Source: a bacterium HR28 (GTDB lineage: Bacteria > Chloroflexota > Chloroflexia > Thermomicrobiales > Thermomicrobiaceae). Taken from it: 64,000 nucleotides of DNA. The stretch covers positions 496,001 through 560,000 of the forward strand of contig BEIE01000002.1 in assembly GCA_002898255.1 (NCBI GenBank). Direction: 5' to 3'. Below the pieces are notes generated by a model that made no database searches, was not told the origin of the DNA, and saw only the letters and a program-made list of their open reading frames with translations. Both the position numbers and the translations under genes were made by a program. Below are positions 42,911 through 51,994 of the stretch, piece by piece (within the stretch, counting starts at the first letter, position 1; every line of letters begins with the position of its first letter).

Positions 42911-43954
42911 CTAGAGCGCGAAGCCGGTAGGGAAGGGGTCATCATCCCGCAGGATGAGTGTGGCGATCCCCATGCAGTACGACATGGTGCTGATCTCGCT
43001 GTGGATTGCATCCCCTTCGCGGCGCAGCGGGCGCGCTATGAAGCGGAGGCCGACGGGGCTTTCGTGGTAGTAACTCGCACCGAGCGGGAGACGGTTGCTG
43101 GCGACGAGCGCCGCGACGCGGGCTGCGGTGCCGGTGCCAGACGGAGTGCGACCCATGGTACGCGGTGCGTAGAAGTTGGCGACGCGTGCGCCAGCCGGTT
43201 GCCTGCTTGATCCGGATGGGAGTGGCGAGCCGTTGGCATCGAGTTCCTGGACGAGGGTGACAAGATCGACAGGGCGACCGGAGGTGACACCGGGGACATC
43301 GGCGCGAAGCTGAGCACGAGCTGCCTGCCACAGGAGGGTGCCAACCTCAAGTACGCGCTCGCGCGCACTCGGTGGGAGTTCGGGGCCTAACTCGAGACCG
43401 AGCGCAGTAGCGTCGACAAAGGCGTAGAGGAGCCCACCCCAGGCAAGCGTGACGGGAACAGGGCCGAGTTCGTGTGTTTCCAGCACGGCGTCACCAAGGG
43501 CATAGGAGGGGCCACTGGCCATGGTAGCGGCGACGACGCGCCCCTGCCGAAGACTAATGCGCACCGGGACGGTGCCGAGCACGGTGTCGAGCAAGAGCTC
43601 CTGCTCGCCGTCTTCGACCGTACGCGGTACTAAGCCGCTCTCGACGAGAGCGATAGCGACGCTGAAGGTGGAGTCACCGCAGGCATCGAAGTAGCCATCG
43701 GGATGGACGAAGATGACGCCGGCATGGCTGGTGGGATGTTCCGGCTCGGTGAGGAAGGCTCCGAGAAGATTGCGATGCCCGCGAGGTTCTCGGCAAATGA
43801 GCGCACGCAGATGGTCGTAGCGGGCGGAGAGGTCGTTTTGCTTCTCGCGCATGGTGCGACCGCGAAGTGGTGGACATCCGGCGACAACGATGCGGGTGGC
43901 CTGGCCATGATGGTAATCCCAGACATGGAGCACGTGGCGTGCATTGCCGAACAT
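42911..43954 (-). CDS. Proline racemase/hydroxyproline epimerase-like protein with altered active site
   Basis: The product (347 aa) has the proline racemase two-lobed fold. The first catalytic motif, normally MCGHGT, is here ACGDST (C92 kept, His lost). The second, normally SPCGTG, is here TPSGTG (S272 in place of Cys). Characterised trans-3-hydroxy-L-proline dehydratases have a Thr at the second place, so a Cys/Ser pair is not a standard racemase. It may be a dehydratase-like or otherwise diverged enzyme. GGGGGAG precedes the ATG at 43954. No proline-catabolic genes are adjacent. Confidence 0.8.
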   Translation of the reverse strand: MFGNARHVLHVWDYHHGQATRIVVAGCPPLRGRTMREKQNDLSARYDHLRALICREPRGHRNLLGAFLTEPEHPTSHAGVIFVHPDGYFDACGDSTFSVAIALVESGLVPRTVEDGEQELLLDTVLGTVPVRISLRQGRVVAATMASGPSYALGDAVLETHELGPVPVTLAWGGLLYAFVDATALGLELGPELPPSARERVLEVGTLLWQAARAQLRADVPGVTSGRPVDLVTLVQELDANGSPLPSGSSRQPAGARVANFYAPRTMGRTPSGTGTAARVAALVASNRLPLGASYYHESPVGLRFIARPLRREGDAIHSEISTMSYCMGIATLILRDDDPFPTGFAL

Positions 43955-44754
43955 GGTGGGTCTCCCCCTTCCCACGTGGATGACCGGCGCGTCTCCCACG
44001 ACGTCCCGCGGTCGCAGCGCTTCCCCGTTGCTGCGAGAGGCGATTGTGGCTGAGCTCCACCGACCGGTTGCGGCGATGCGCCGTGGACTTGTGGCTTTTC
44101 GCGTGCCCTCTCGGGCACTGCGACAAGAGTTCGTGAAGGAGTGCGTTCGGTTTGGTGTTGTCGCGTGCCAGAGAGCAGAGCACGGCCCCACCCATGATAC
44201 GACGGGGGAGCGTCTCAGGAGGCAGCAGGGAGACCGAGTAGGAGCGCAATGAATCGCGCCCGCTCGTTGGTCGGCCGTGAGATGATCGATCGCACTCACC
44301 TGAGCACTTCGCGATCTCAGGCACGGACGAGGCGGATGTGGCCGCTAGGCGCTGGATTGCACGCGTCTGGTTCACGCGAAAGCAGCGCTGCAGGGGATCA
44401 CTGCTGCAGAACAAGACAAGCGGTGATACTGCTCGTGTCGCGGGTGAATGTAGCAGAACGGATAGAGCAAGAAGCGCGCTTGGCGTCACACCGCTGATGC
44501 TGGGGCTGCTCGACCTGGTAAGGGGTGGGCGGGAACACGGCACCTTGTTGGTCCCGTTGGCGAAACGTGTTTTCGCTGGCTCAGCGCTCGGTGGGGACAG
44601 AGCAGATCGGTAGCCTCGATGACTGCGGAAGTGGTGCTGGTATGCTGCCTGCGTCGGATGTCTGCCGAGAGGTGCGGGCACCGAACTCGAAGAGGCACTG
44701 AATGAGAGACACCGGCTGCAGAGTGGTGATAGGAGAGCGTGAGAGGGTAAAGCG
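43955..44754. other. 800-bp intergenic region
   Basis: No gene or RNA was recognised. Open frames on both strands are poor. A 6-bp hairpin with a 4-nt loop (GTGCCC/GGGCAC) occurs near 44101-44116. The region separates divergent genes. Confidence 0.4.
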
Positions 44755-45213
44755 ATGAGTCATGAGCCGTACGCACGCGGACTGGTACCGGAGCGGCCAT
44801 TCGTGGCGGTTGAGGAAATGGAGGGGGAATTCGTTGCGGTGCTGGGGGTGAGCTTTCCCAACCGGGATCTAGCGTTGGAGCCGTACGGCTCGCGGGCATT
44901 TCCGGACGGGTCGATTGCCGAGGTGTGCGTAACGGACGAATCGGCAGCGGCACCAGGGAAGCGGGTGGCACGGGCTGCATACCTTGGATTCGTACGGTTT
45001 GTGCGGGGTGGGGTGATTGCGGTTGGGATGGAGTGCCGGATGGAGGGGGAGATCGTCGGTGAGGTGGTGGGGTTCGACGGGGCACATGCGCCGAACCACT
45101 GGAACATCGTGGTGCGGGGATCGCGCTTCGCCAACGGCGCGGAGCGGGGAATCCACCTCAACGAGCGGATCCGGTTTGTTTACCAGTCGTATGCAGAATC
45201 CTCGTTAGGGTAG
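44755..45213 (+). CDS. Uncharacterised conserved-looking protein
   Basis: The product (152 aa) appears beta-rich and soluble. Notable segments are GSIAEVCVTDESAAAPG, GGVIAVGMECRMEG and EVVGFDGAHAPNHWNIVV, the last with two His. No signal peptide or transmembrane helix is present. GAGAGGG precedes the ATG. I do not recognise the family; the composition and ribosome-binding site support a real gene. Confidence 0.7.
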   Translation: MSHEPYARGLVPERPFVAVEEMEGEFVAVLGVSFPNRDLALEPYGSRAFPDGSIAEVCVTDESAAAPGKRVARAAYLGFVRFVRGGVIAVGMECRMEGEIVGEVVGFDGAHAPNHWNIVVRGSRFANGAERGIHLNERIRFVYQSYAESSLG

Positions 45214-45219
45214 GAGTGG

Positions 45220-45244
45220 AGCGGCCGTTGGAGGTGCGGCCGCT
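45220..45244. terminator. 8-bp stem after the uncharacterised gene
   Basis: The arms AGCGGCCG (45220-45227) and CGGCCGCT (45237-45244) enclose a 9-nt loop, 7 bp after the stop at 45213. No U-tract follows. Confidence 0.5.
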
Positions 45245-45523
45245 GATCTGCTCGCGCTATCCAAGCTCCATTAGGTTCCTGGCGACCAGAGTGAACAAGG
45301 CTGACCTCCTTGCCGCCCTGGTGATTTTTCTTCTACCCAAGCCTTGCAAGGAACGAGGCGTGCCTTGTGTAGGCAGATGTCCAGCAGGGTGACTAGGAGG
45401 GATGCCGCGGCAGATAAGGGACGGTAAACCAGCCGAACCTCGACTGGCGTGCTCGGAGGGTAGTGCGAGCGGCTAGGATACGATGCGAGCGGCGGGTGCG
45501 CTGCTCCTGGGAAGGGGAAGAGC
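45245..45523. other. Short intergenic region before the exported propeller gene
   Basis: No gene is seen in these 279 bp. A -10-like GATACGAT at about 45477-45484 is 40 bp before the next start, without a clear -35. Confidence 0.35.
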
Positions 45524-47440
45524 ATGCGGGGTGCGCGGAGCGCTCTGCTGATGTTTATCGTCCTCACTGTGACGGTACCGCTCGGTGTCTCAGCACAAGA
45601 GGCGACACCGGTGTGGTGGTCGCTCGCCGGGATCGATCGCGACCGGGCGCTGGTGCTGGTCAACGGGGATGGGAGAGTGCGCACCGCGCTCGTACAGGGA
45701 ATGCCCGTGACCGAAGTGGTGTGGTCACCAGAAGGTGGCCGACTTGCCTTCACGGGACTACAGAACGGAGTGCCGGTGGTGGGGATTGCGACAACCGGTT
45801 CGCCGCCACGCGCGTGGGTGCTTGCTCCCGGTAGGGATCCCGCGTGGTCGGCGGATGGGCGGTGGCTCGCATGGCGCGATGGGGACGAGGTGGTGATTGC
45901 GACCCGCGAGGGTGAGCTGGTGCGGCGGGTCGCGGTGGGAGCGAACAGGCTCGTTTGGTCGTTGGATGGTCGCTGGTTGGCCTTCACCAAGCCGACGGGT
46001 GAGCCAGACTATTCGTCCTGCCCGGTGGTCGAGGTGGGATGGATTGCACGTGCGACTGGAGCGGTGACGATTCTCGGGCGAGGGATCGGGGACGTGGCGT
46101 GGATCGCCCGGCGGGGAGATGCTGAGCAGCCGCAGCTGGTATATACGGGTGCGAGCGACGCACGACTCCGGTGGGCCGACCCGACGAGTGGAACGAGTGG
46201 TGTGCTCTGGGACGGATATGCTGAGACGTGCCGCGGGCCACTGCTCACCTCAGCGGACGGGCAATGGCTAGGTTTTCTGGATGTGGCCGGAGGCGGAGAC
46301 GACGTCGTTCTGCTGAATCTGGTGACAGGAGGAACGCGGCGGTTGGACGACCTTCCGGTCGGATACCCGAGCGTGCAGCTACCGCGGGTGTATCTCTGGC
46401 TGGATCCACTGGCGCGTTTTCTCTACGCGAGTAGGAGTTTCCCGACGGTCGTGACGCGCGTGGACCTGGTCACAGGGGCGCGAACGGTCGCGGCGACAGA
46501 TCCGGGGATTCTGGTTGCAGTGGGGCCAGAGGGGGAGCGTCTTGCCTTCGTCCGGAACTCGCCAGGAAAGCCGCCCGTGCTGGTCATCGTCGAGCCAGCG
46601 ACCGGACACATGGAAACAGTGGAGAGGCTCGGCTGGGTAGCCTGGGAGCCAGCGGCCTACCAACCGGTCGTGTTCAGTGCCTGGCGGCGGACGTGGGAGC
46701 GGGAAGACCGGCCGGTAGCGGCAGGACTGGCGGCGCGGAGTTGGACGTGGGGATCGCAGCCACTGCGGGTGACCATCGAGGAGTACCGCGATGCGCCGGG
46801 TGGGCGTCGGGCAGTGCTGTACTGGGACAAAGCGCGGATGGAGGTGACAGCGCTCTCGGGGAGCCGTGATACCCGCTGGTATGTGACGAATGGGCTTTTA
46901 GCAAAGGAACTGATTACTGGGCAGGTGCAGGTGGGGGACGCGGTGTTTGAGGAGCGGGAACCGGCGATGATTCCAGTGGCTGGTGACCTAGACGATCCAT
47001 CCGGCCCGACATACGCGACATTCCGCGACTTCCTGACGGCGCCGCCACTGCCGGTGGGAGCGGAGATCCGCTGGCGGATGCATCGGGATGGGAGAGTAAC
47101 GGAAGACGGCCCGGGCGGGGTGTATGCGGCAGTGCTGATCCCGGAGACGAACCACACGGTGGCTGATGTGTTCTGGGCATTCCTCCAGAGCGAGGGGGTC
47201 GTCTGGGGGGATGGCCAGGCGACGGAGGGGCGACTCTTCGAGCCGACCTTCTTCGCGACAGGGTTTCCGATCACCGAGCCATACTGGGCAACAGTGAAAG
47301 TAGGAGGTGTGTTCCGGGACGTGCTCGTACAATGCTTCGAGCGGCGTTGTCTGACCTATACGCCGAGCAATGCGCCCGGTTGGCAGGTGGAGATGGGGAA
47401 TGTGGGACAGCACTACCTCACCTGGCGTGATCACTGGTGA
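45524..47440 (+). CDS. Exported TolB-like propeller protein with C-terminal FGYP-family module
   Basis: The product (638 aa) has a signal peptide (LLMFIVLTVTVPLGVSAQ), an N-terminal beta-propeller of TolB/WD40-like blades (repeated VVWSPEGGRLAFTG, PAWSADGRWLAWRD, LVWSLDGRWLAFTK; about 30-370) and a C-terminal 260 residues nearly colinear with the exported protein at 17212-18558 (VLYWDKARMEVT, WYVTNGLLAKELITGQ, TNHTVADVFWAF, FFATGFPITEPYW, FERRCLTYTP). It is probably surface located and may bind a ligand or partner through the propeller. GGAAGGGG precedes the ATG. Confidence 0.82.
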   Translation: MRGARSALLMFIVLTVTVPLGVSAQEATPVWWSLAGIDRDRALVLVNGDGRVRTALVQGMPVTEVVWSPEGGRLAFTGLQNGVPVVGIATTGSPPRAWVLAPGRDPAWSADGRWLAWRDGDEVVIATREGELVRRVAVGANRLVWSLDGRWLAFTKPTGEPDYSSCPVVEVGWIARATGAVTILGRGIGDVAWIARRGDAEQPQLVYTGASDARLRWADPTSGTSGVLWDGYAETCRGPLLTSADGQWLGFLDVAGGGDDVVLLNLVTGGTRRLDDLPVGYPSVQLPRVYLWLDPLARFLYASRSFPTVVTRVDLVTGARTVAATDPGILVAVGPEGERLAFVRNSPGKPPVLVIVEPATGHMETVERLGWVAWEPAAYQPVVFSAWRRTWEREDRPVAAGLAARSWTWGSQPLRVTIEEYRDAPGGRRAVLYWDKARMEVTALSGSRDTRWYVTNGLLAKELITGQVQVGDAVFEEREPAMIPVAGDLDDPSGPTYATFRDFLTAPPLPVGAEIRWRMHRDGRVTEDGPGGVYAAVLIPETNHTVADVFWAFLQSEGVVWGDGQATEGRLFEPTFFATGFPITEPYWATVKVGGVFRDVLVQCFERRCLTYTPSNAPGWQVEMGNVGQHYLTWRDHW

Positions 47441-47444
47441 GCGG

Positions 47445-48380
47445 GTGTTCCAGCCAGCCAGTGTGACGGCGGACGCACCACGCGGTGTCTGGGTCGTGGT
47501 GGTCAACTACAACACCGCGGGGCTGCTGGAGCGGTGTCTCGAGGCATTGCGAGCGAGCAGCCTTGATCGCCCCTGTACGGTCATCGTGGTCGACAACGGG
47601 TCGCGCGACGGCTCGGTGGCACTCTTGCGGGAGCGGTTTCCCGAGGTGCTGTTGCTCGAAGCAGGGCGCAACATCGGCTTCGCGCGGGCGAACAATGTGG
47701 CGTTGCGGCGCGTGCTGGCACTTGTCCCTGAGCGCGTTCGTGGCGAACACGCTGTGCTGCTGTTGAATTCCGATTGCTTTGTCGAGCCGGACACAATCCA
47801 GCGGTTAGTGGCGGTGTTGGACGACGACCCGGGCGTCGCGATCGCTGGACCCAAGCTGGTCTTGCAGGATGGTCGATTGGACCTGGCGTGCCGGAGAAGT
47901 TTTCCGACTCCGGGATCGGCCTTCTGGAAGCTGACGGGGCTCGCGACCTTGTTCCCGCGGAGTCGATGGCTCGCGCGGTACAACTTGACGTTTCTTGACC
48001 CAGACACACCGGCAGACGTCGATGCAGTCAGTGGGGCCTGCATGCTGGTGCGGCTCTCGGCGATTGCCGAGACTGGGCTTTTAGACGAGGCGTATTTCAT
48101 GTATGGCGAGGATCTGGACTGGGCCTACCGCATCAAGGCGCGGGGGTGGCGGGTACGGTACGAGCCAGCGGCCCAGGCGCTGCACCTGAAAGGAGGATCG
48201 TGGGGGCGGAGAGATCCGCGTGTCCTCTGGGAGTTCTACCGGGCGATGGCGCTCTTCTACCGGCGGCACTACGCGCCGCGGCAGCCCTGGCCGGTACGGG
48301 CACTGGTCTATGCCGGGATCGGTGCACGGTTCCTCGTGGCGCTGGCGGCGCTCGCTGTCCGACGCGTCGTGCGGCGGTAG
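47445..48380 (+). CDS. Family 2 glycosyltransferase (rhamnosyltransferase-like)
   Basis: The product (about 311 aa) has the GT2 signature VVVVNYNTAGLLERC, VIVVDNGSRDGS, NIGFARANN, the DXD-like LLNSDCFVEPD and EDLDWAYRIKARGW, a pattern common in WbbL/rhamnosyltransferase-type enzymes. A hydrophobic C-terminal helix may attach it to the membrane. The frame overlaps the end of the propeller gene; GTG at 47445 after GGTGAG is the likely start, with GTG 47427 or 47463 possible. The stop is 4 bp from the convergent next gene. Confidence 0.87.
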   Translation: MFQPASVTADAPRGVWVVVVNYNTAGLLERCLEALRASSLDRPCTVIVVDNGSRDGSVALLRERFPEVLLLEAGRNIGFARANNVALRRVLALVPERVRGEHAVLLLNSDCFVEPDTIQRLVAVLDDDPGVAIAGPKLVLQDGRLDLACRRSFPTPGSAFWKLTGLATLFPRSRWLARYNLTFLDPDTPADVDAVSGACMLVRLSAIAETGLLDEAYFMYGEDLDWAYRIKARGWRVRYEPAAQALHLKGGSWGRRDPRVLWEFYRAMALFYRRHYAPRQPWPVRALVYAGIGARFLVALAALAVRRVVRR

Positions 48381-48384
48381 GGCG

Positions 48385-48729
48385 TTAGTCGAGCGCTTGG
48401 TCGACTTCATCACGGGTGCGCTCGATTGCCCAGGCAAGTTCCTCGCGCTCACGGACAGCGTCGGCGTCGATTTCCAAGGAGTCCTCGACAAGGGTCACGA
48501 GGTAGGCATCGAGGGCGATTGCGGCCAACTGGGACTCCGGATAGCGGGCTGCAAGAGCGTCGGCGCAGTCCTGGTCGCAGACGACAAAGACCGGTGCACC
48601 GCCGATGGCGAGAGGGGAGTCGATGCTCCACAAGATAAGGCCAGTTTCGGCGGTGACGCTGTCGCCGCAGTGGTCGCAGCGGACAGCGGGAACGAATCCT
48701 TCAGGCTGGAGCTCCATGACGAAGGGCAT
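48385..48729 (-). CDS. Small putative zinc-binding protein
   Basis: The product (114 aa) carries CDHCGDS and later CDQDCADAL, a four-cysteine arrangement that could bind zinc, followed by an acidic helical tail (EREELAWAIERTRDEVDQALD). GGAGGAG precedes the ATG at 48729. It resembles small FYVE-like or MYM-like fingers only loosely; no family is recognised. Confidence 0.65.
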   Translation of the reverse strand: MPFVMELQPEGFVPAVRCDHCGDSVTAETGLILWSIDSPLAIGGAPVFVVCDQDCADALAARYPESQLAAIALDAYLVTLVEDSLEIDADAVREREELAWAIERTRDEVDQALD

Positions 48730-48793
48730 AACGGTACTCCTCCGCGCAGCCTTTGTGCGCGGAATGTGAGGATAGCACGCGGGAACAGTCGAG

Positions 48794-49276
48794 GTGACGA
48801 TGCAGGAGTTGGCACGAATTCTCCTCGCAGGTTTGGTCGGCACGATCGTGTTGACGGTGGTGTTGCGGGGCAGCCAACTTGCCGGGCTGACGCGGATGGA
48901 CTTACCGCTCATCCTGGGGTTGTGGCTCACTGGTGACCGCGAACGGGCCAAGCTACTTGGAGTGCTTCTGCATCTTCTTGTTGGCTGGCCACTCGCGTTC
49001 ATCTATGCGGGCCTTTTCTCGCTGTTGGGTGGAGCTCGGTGGTGGTTGGGCGCAGTCTTGGGGCTCTGGCATGCGCTCTTTGTTCTCCTGGTGGTCTTGC
49101 CTGGCCTACCGGGGGTGCACCCTCGCATGGCGAGTGAGCGGACGGGGCCGGATCCGACGCGACACTTGCAGCCTCCCGGCCTAGCAGGGCTGAACTACGG
49201 GCGGCGAACAGCAGCGGCGACGATTCTTGGGCATGTCTTCTACGGCGCGGTGCTTGGATTTCTGCTCAGCCGGTGA
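48794..49276 (+). CDS. Small membrane protein of unknown function
   Basis: The product (160 aa, from GTG 48794 or ATG 48800) has four hydrophobic segments: LLAGLVGTIVLTVVL, LLGVLLHLLVGWPLAFIYAG, LGAVLGLWHALFVLLVVLP and ILGHVFYGAVLGFLL. A His and Arg-rich loop (PGVHPRMASERTG) lies before the last. It is convergent with the glycosyl hydrolase, 1 bp away. No known family. Confidence 0.68.
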   Translation: MTMQELARILLAGLVGTIVLTVVLRGSQLAGLTRMDLPLILGLWLTGDRERAKLLGVLLHLLVGWPLAFIYAGLFSLLGGARWWLGAVLGLWHALFVLLVVLPGLPGVHPRMASERTGPDPTRHLQPPGLAGLNYGRRTAAATILGHVFYGAVLGFLLSR

Positions 49277-49277
49277 A

Positions 49278-51110
49278 TCAGCTCGCGGCGAGGCGGGGCG
49301 CCGACAAGCGTTGGGTAGCTTCCTCGAGGGCGAGTGCGGCGCTGATGAGGCCGATATGGCTGAAGGCCTGGGGGAAGTTACCAAGGTGCTCACCGGTTTC
49401 GGGGTCGATCTCCTCGGCGTAGAGTCCGACATCGTTGGCGCGGGCCAGCAGCTGCTCGAAGCGTCGGTGTGCCTCGTCGAGGCGACCGATACGGGCCAAG
49501 GCCTCAACGAGCCAGAAGGAGCAGATGACGAACGCTCCTTCTGGACTGGCAAGGCCATCCGGTCGCCGGTAGCGGTAGAGGAGGTCGCCATGCGCCAGTT
49601 CGCGAACAATTGTCTCAACTGTGCCGATGACCCACGGGTGGTCAGGAGCGAGAAAGACATCCTGGAGTGCCACCCAGAGCAGGGCGGCATCGGGCCCACC
49701 GTTCGGGACGGCGACAAAGGCGTTGCGGGTCGGGTCAACGCCGTAAGTGATAAGCCAGCGCTCGAGTTCGGCAGCGACACGGCGGTAGCGGTCAAGCGGT
49801 AGTCGCACGCGGTCGAGGGTGGCGAGACGCTCGAGATGGCGGAGCCCGACGAGCGCCATGATCTTTGAGTGGACGTGCTGGGCGCGGCCAGAGCGGACTT
49901 CCCAGATGCCGTCATCCGGCTCGTGCCAGCGACGGAGGATGACATCAGCGAGGCCGCGGAGGAAACGGTAGTCGTCGCGGTCGAGTGGGCGGCCGAAGAG
50001 GCGATAGCGGGCGAAGGCATCAATCACTTCGCCATAGACGTCGAGCTGGAACTGCCGGGAAGCACCGTTCCCTCGGCGGACGGGGCGACTGCCGCGATAG
50101 CCGTCAAGGTCAACAAGGGCCTGTTCCGGGATGTGCGGGTCGCCGTAGAGGGTATAGACAACGCGGAGCTCCGGTTGAGTGAGGCGGGTGGCGTAGAGGA
50201 TCCAGTCGAGGAATGCGTCGGCTTCCTCGTGGTAGCCCAGGCCCAGTAGGGAGCGGATGGTGAAGGCGGCATCGCGGAGCCAGCAATAGCGGTAGTCCCA
50301 GTTGCGCGGACCGCCTGGCCACTCGGGGAGTGAGGTGGTAGGAGCCGCAACGATCGCGCCAGAAGGAGCAAAGGTGAGGAGCTTGAGGGTAAGGGCACTG
50401 CGTTCGACTGCAGCGCGGTAGGGGCCGGTGTAGGCACAGCGGATTGCCCAGCTGACCCAGTAGTCGACAGTCAGCCGTTCAAAGGTATCGAAGAGGAGAG
50501 GGACCGGGAGCTCGACTGGCGCTTCATCGGCATACGCGAGGGCGAAGTCGGCGGACTGACCAGCCTCGAGGACGAAGGTACGGCGGAGGAGACTCCCGTA
50601 TTGTTCCAGGGGGACACTAGCGTAGAGCACGGCTGCACTGTGTCCCCAGCCGTACTGGTACCAGTGCTCAGCGAAGCGCCGGAGCTCGGGCGTCCAGCGG
50701 CCGAAGCGGGGACGGAGGCGGATGGCCACGTTGACCGAGACGCGTCCCGCAGTGCAGCGGAGCCGACGCAGCAGAAGGGTTTGCGAGATGGGATAGTGAC
50801 GTTTCTGTTGCTCGGTGAGTGCAGGGAAGAAGTCGGTCAGGCGGAGCTGGCCAGTCGCGGTGGTGAACTCGGTGTCGAGGACGTTGGTGTGGGGGCGGTA
50901 GGTGCGACGGATGGACTGGATGTCCTGGGGAGTAATAACCCAGGAGCCACCGAGGTTCGCATCGAGGAGCCGGGAGAAAACCGGATCGGAGTCAAAGCGT
51001 GGGAGGCAGAGCCAGTCGATGGATCCCCGGCGGGAGACGAGGGCTCCGGTGCGTCCGTCGCCGATGAGCGCGTAGTCAGCGATGGGAGAATAGGAGTGGG
51101 GAGAGGACAT
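49278..51110 (-). CDS. Family GH15 glycoside hydrolase (glucoamylase/trehalase-like)
   Basis: The product (610 aa) opens with PIADYALIGDGRTGALVSRRGSIDWLC, which is the usual N-terminus of bacterial GH15 proteins, and has an (alpha/alpha)6 catalytic domain with NWDYRYCWLRDAAF. The probable general acid is the Glu in DDGIWEVR and the base the Glu in EEIDPETGEHLGNFPQ. There is no signal peptide, so it acts inside the cell, on glucan or trehalose. The ATG at 51110 lacks a strong ribosome-binding site. Substrate not predictable. Confidence 0.9.
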   Translation of the reverse strand: MSSPHSYSPIADYALIGDGRTGALVSRRGSIDWLCLPRFDSDPVFSRLLDANLGGSWVITPQDIQSIRRTYRPHTNVLDTEFTTATGQLRLTDFFPALTEQQKRHYPISQTLLLRRLRCTAGRVSVNVAIRLRPRFGRWTPELRRFAEHWYQYGWGHSAAVLYASVPLEQYGSLLRRTFVLEAGQSADFALAYADEAPVELPVPLLFDTFERLTVDYWVSWAIRCAYTGPYRAAVERSALTLKLLTFAPSGAIVAAPTTSLPEWPGGPRNWDYRYCWLRDAAFTIRSLLGLGYHEEADAFLDWILYATRLTQPELRVVYTLYGDPHIPEQALVDLDGYRGSRPVRRGNGASRQFQLDVYGEVIDAFARYRLFGRPLDRDDYRFLRGLADVILRRWHEPDDGIWEVRSGRAQHVHSKIMALVGLRHLERLATLDRVRLPLDRYRRVAAELERWLITYGVDPTRNAFVAVPNGGPDAALLWVALQDVFLAPDHPWVIGTVETIVRELAHGDLLYRYRRPDGLASPEGAFVICSFWLVEALARIGRLDEAHRRFEQLLARANDVGLYAEEIDPETGEHLGNFPQAFSHIGLISAALALEEATQRLSAPRLAAS

Positions 51111-51193
51111 AGCGACTGATCCCCGTGTGCTACGATGCGATGCTGTTGGTTGCGTGCCGCCAGTTGGGGCGGCAGAGGAAGGATACGGGAACG

Positions 51194-51994
51194 ATGGACG
51201 CGCAGGAACGGTACGTGCTGTGGGAGATGACCTGGCCGGAGCTTGAGGCGGCGATGGCCGAGATTCGGCTAGTCGTGATTCCGGTCGGAGCGACGGAGCA
51301 ACACGGGCCGCACGCCACATTCGCGACAGACGCGGTGCGGGCGTACGAGTTCAGTCTGCGGTTGGCGGAGCGGCTGTATCCGGAAGTGCTGGTGGTACCG
51401 GTGATGCCGTTCGGGGTTTCGCCTCACCACATGGCTTTCCCCGGGACGATCACGCTGTCGGGCGAGACGTTCATGCAGGTGCTCTACGAAGTAGTAGAGA
51501 GCCTAGCCGAGCACGGCTTCGAGCGGTTCTTGTTCGTCAACGGTCACGGTGGGAATCGTCCGGCGCTGGAGCTCCTCGTGCAGCGGCTGCGGCGAGAGTT
51601 GGACGTGCTGGCGGCATGGGTGTCAATCACGGAGCTGGCGAACGACGTCGTACAACGTGGGAAGGTCTCAGAGGTTATCGGACACGCCTGCGAGAGTGAG
51701 ACAAGCCAGCTTTTGTACTTGGCGCCGTGGGCAGTACGAGAGGAGGCGCTGGCGGCGGGTGAGCTGCTCGAGCAGGCCTATCCGCATGCCTCGTGGTGGG
51801 GTCCGGTGCACGTGGCGTCCTCGTTCGACGAGATTACGGCAAATGGGGCGCTCGGGGATGCGCGCGCGGCATCGGTCGAATTCGGCGAAGAGATCGTCGA
51901 GACGGCGCTCAACCGGCTGGTGGAGTTTGTTGAGGCGTTCATCGAGGAGAGTCCGTACGAGGAACTTGAGCTCGAGGAGGAAGAAGAGGAGTGA
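51194..51994 (+). CDS. Creatininase-family amidohydrolase
   Basis: The product (266 aa) has the metal-binding motifs of the creatininase/MftE family: IPVGATEQHGPHATFATDAV with Glu, His and Asp ligands, FGVSPHHM, FVNGHGGN and a late Glu in ACESETSQL. The family opens cyclic amides or peptide-like bonds. An acidic tail of about ten Glu ends the protein. No mycofactocin genes are nearby, so I do not call mftE. It is coupled with proC by a GTGA overlap. Confidence 0.88.
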   Translation: MDAQERYVLWEMTWPELEAAMAEIRLVVIPVGATEQHGPHATFATDAVRAYEFSLRLAERLYPEVLVVPVMPFGVSPHHMAFPGTITLSGETFMQVLYEVVESLAEHGFERFLFVNGHGGNRPALELLVQRLRRELDVLAAWVSITELANDVVQRGKVSEVIGHACESETSQLLYLAPWAVREEALAAGELLEQAYPHASWWGPVHVASSFDEITANGALGDARAASVEFGEEIVETALNRLVEFVEAFIEESPYEELELEEEEEE

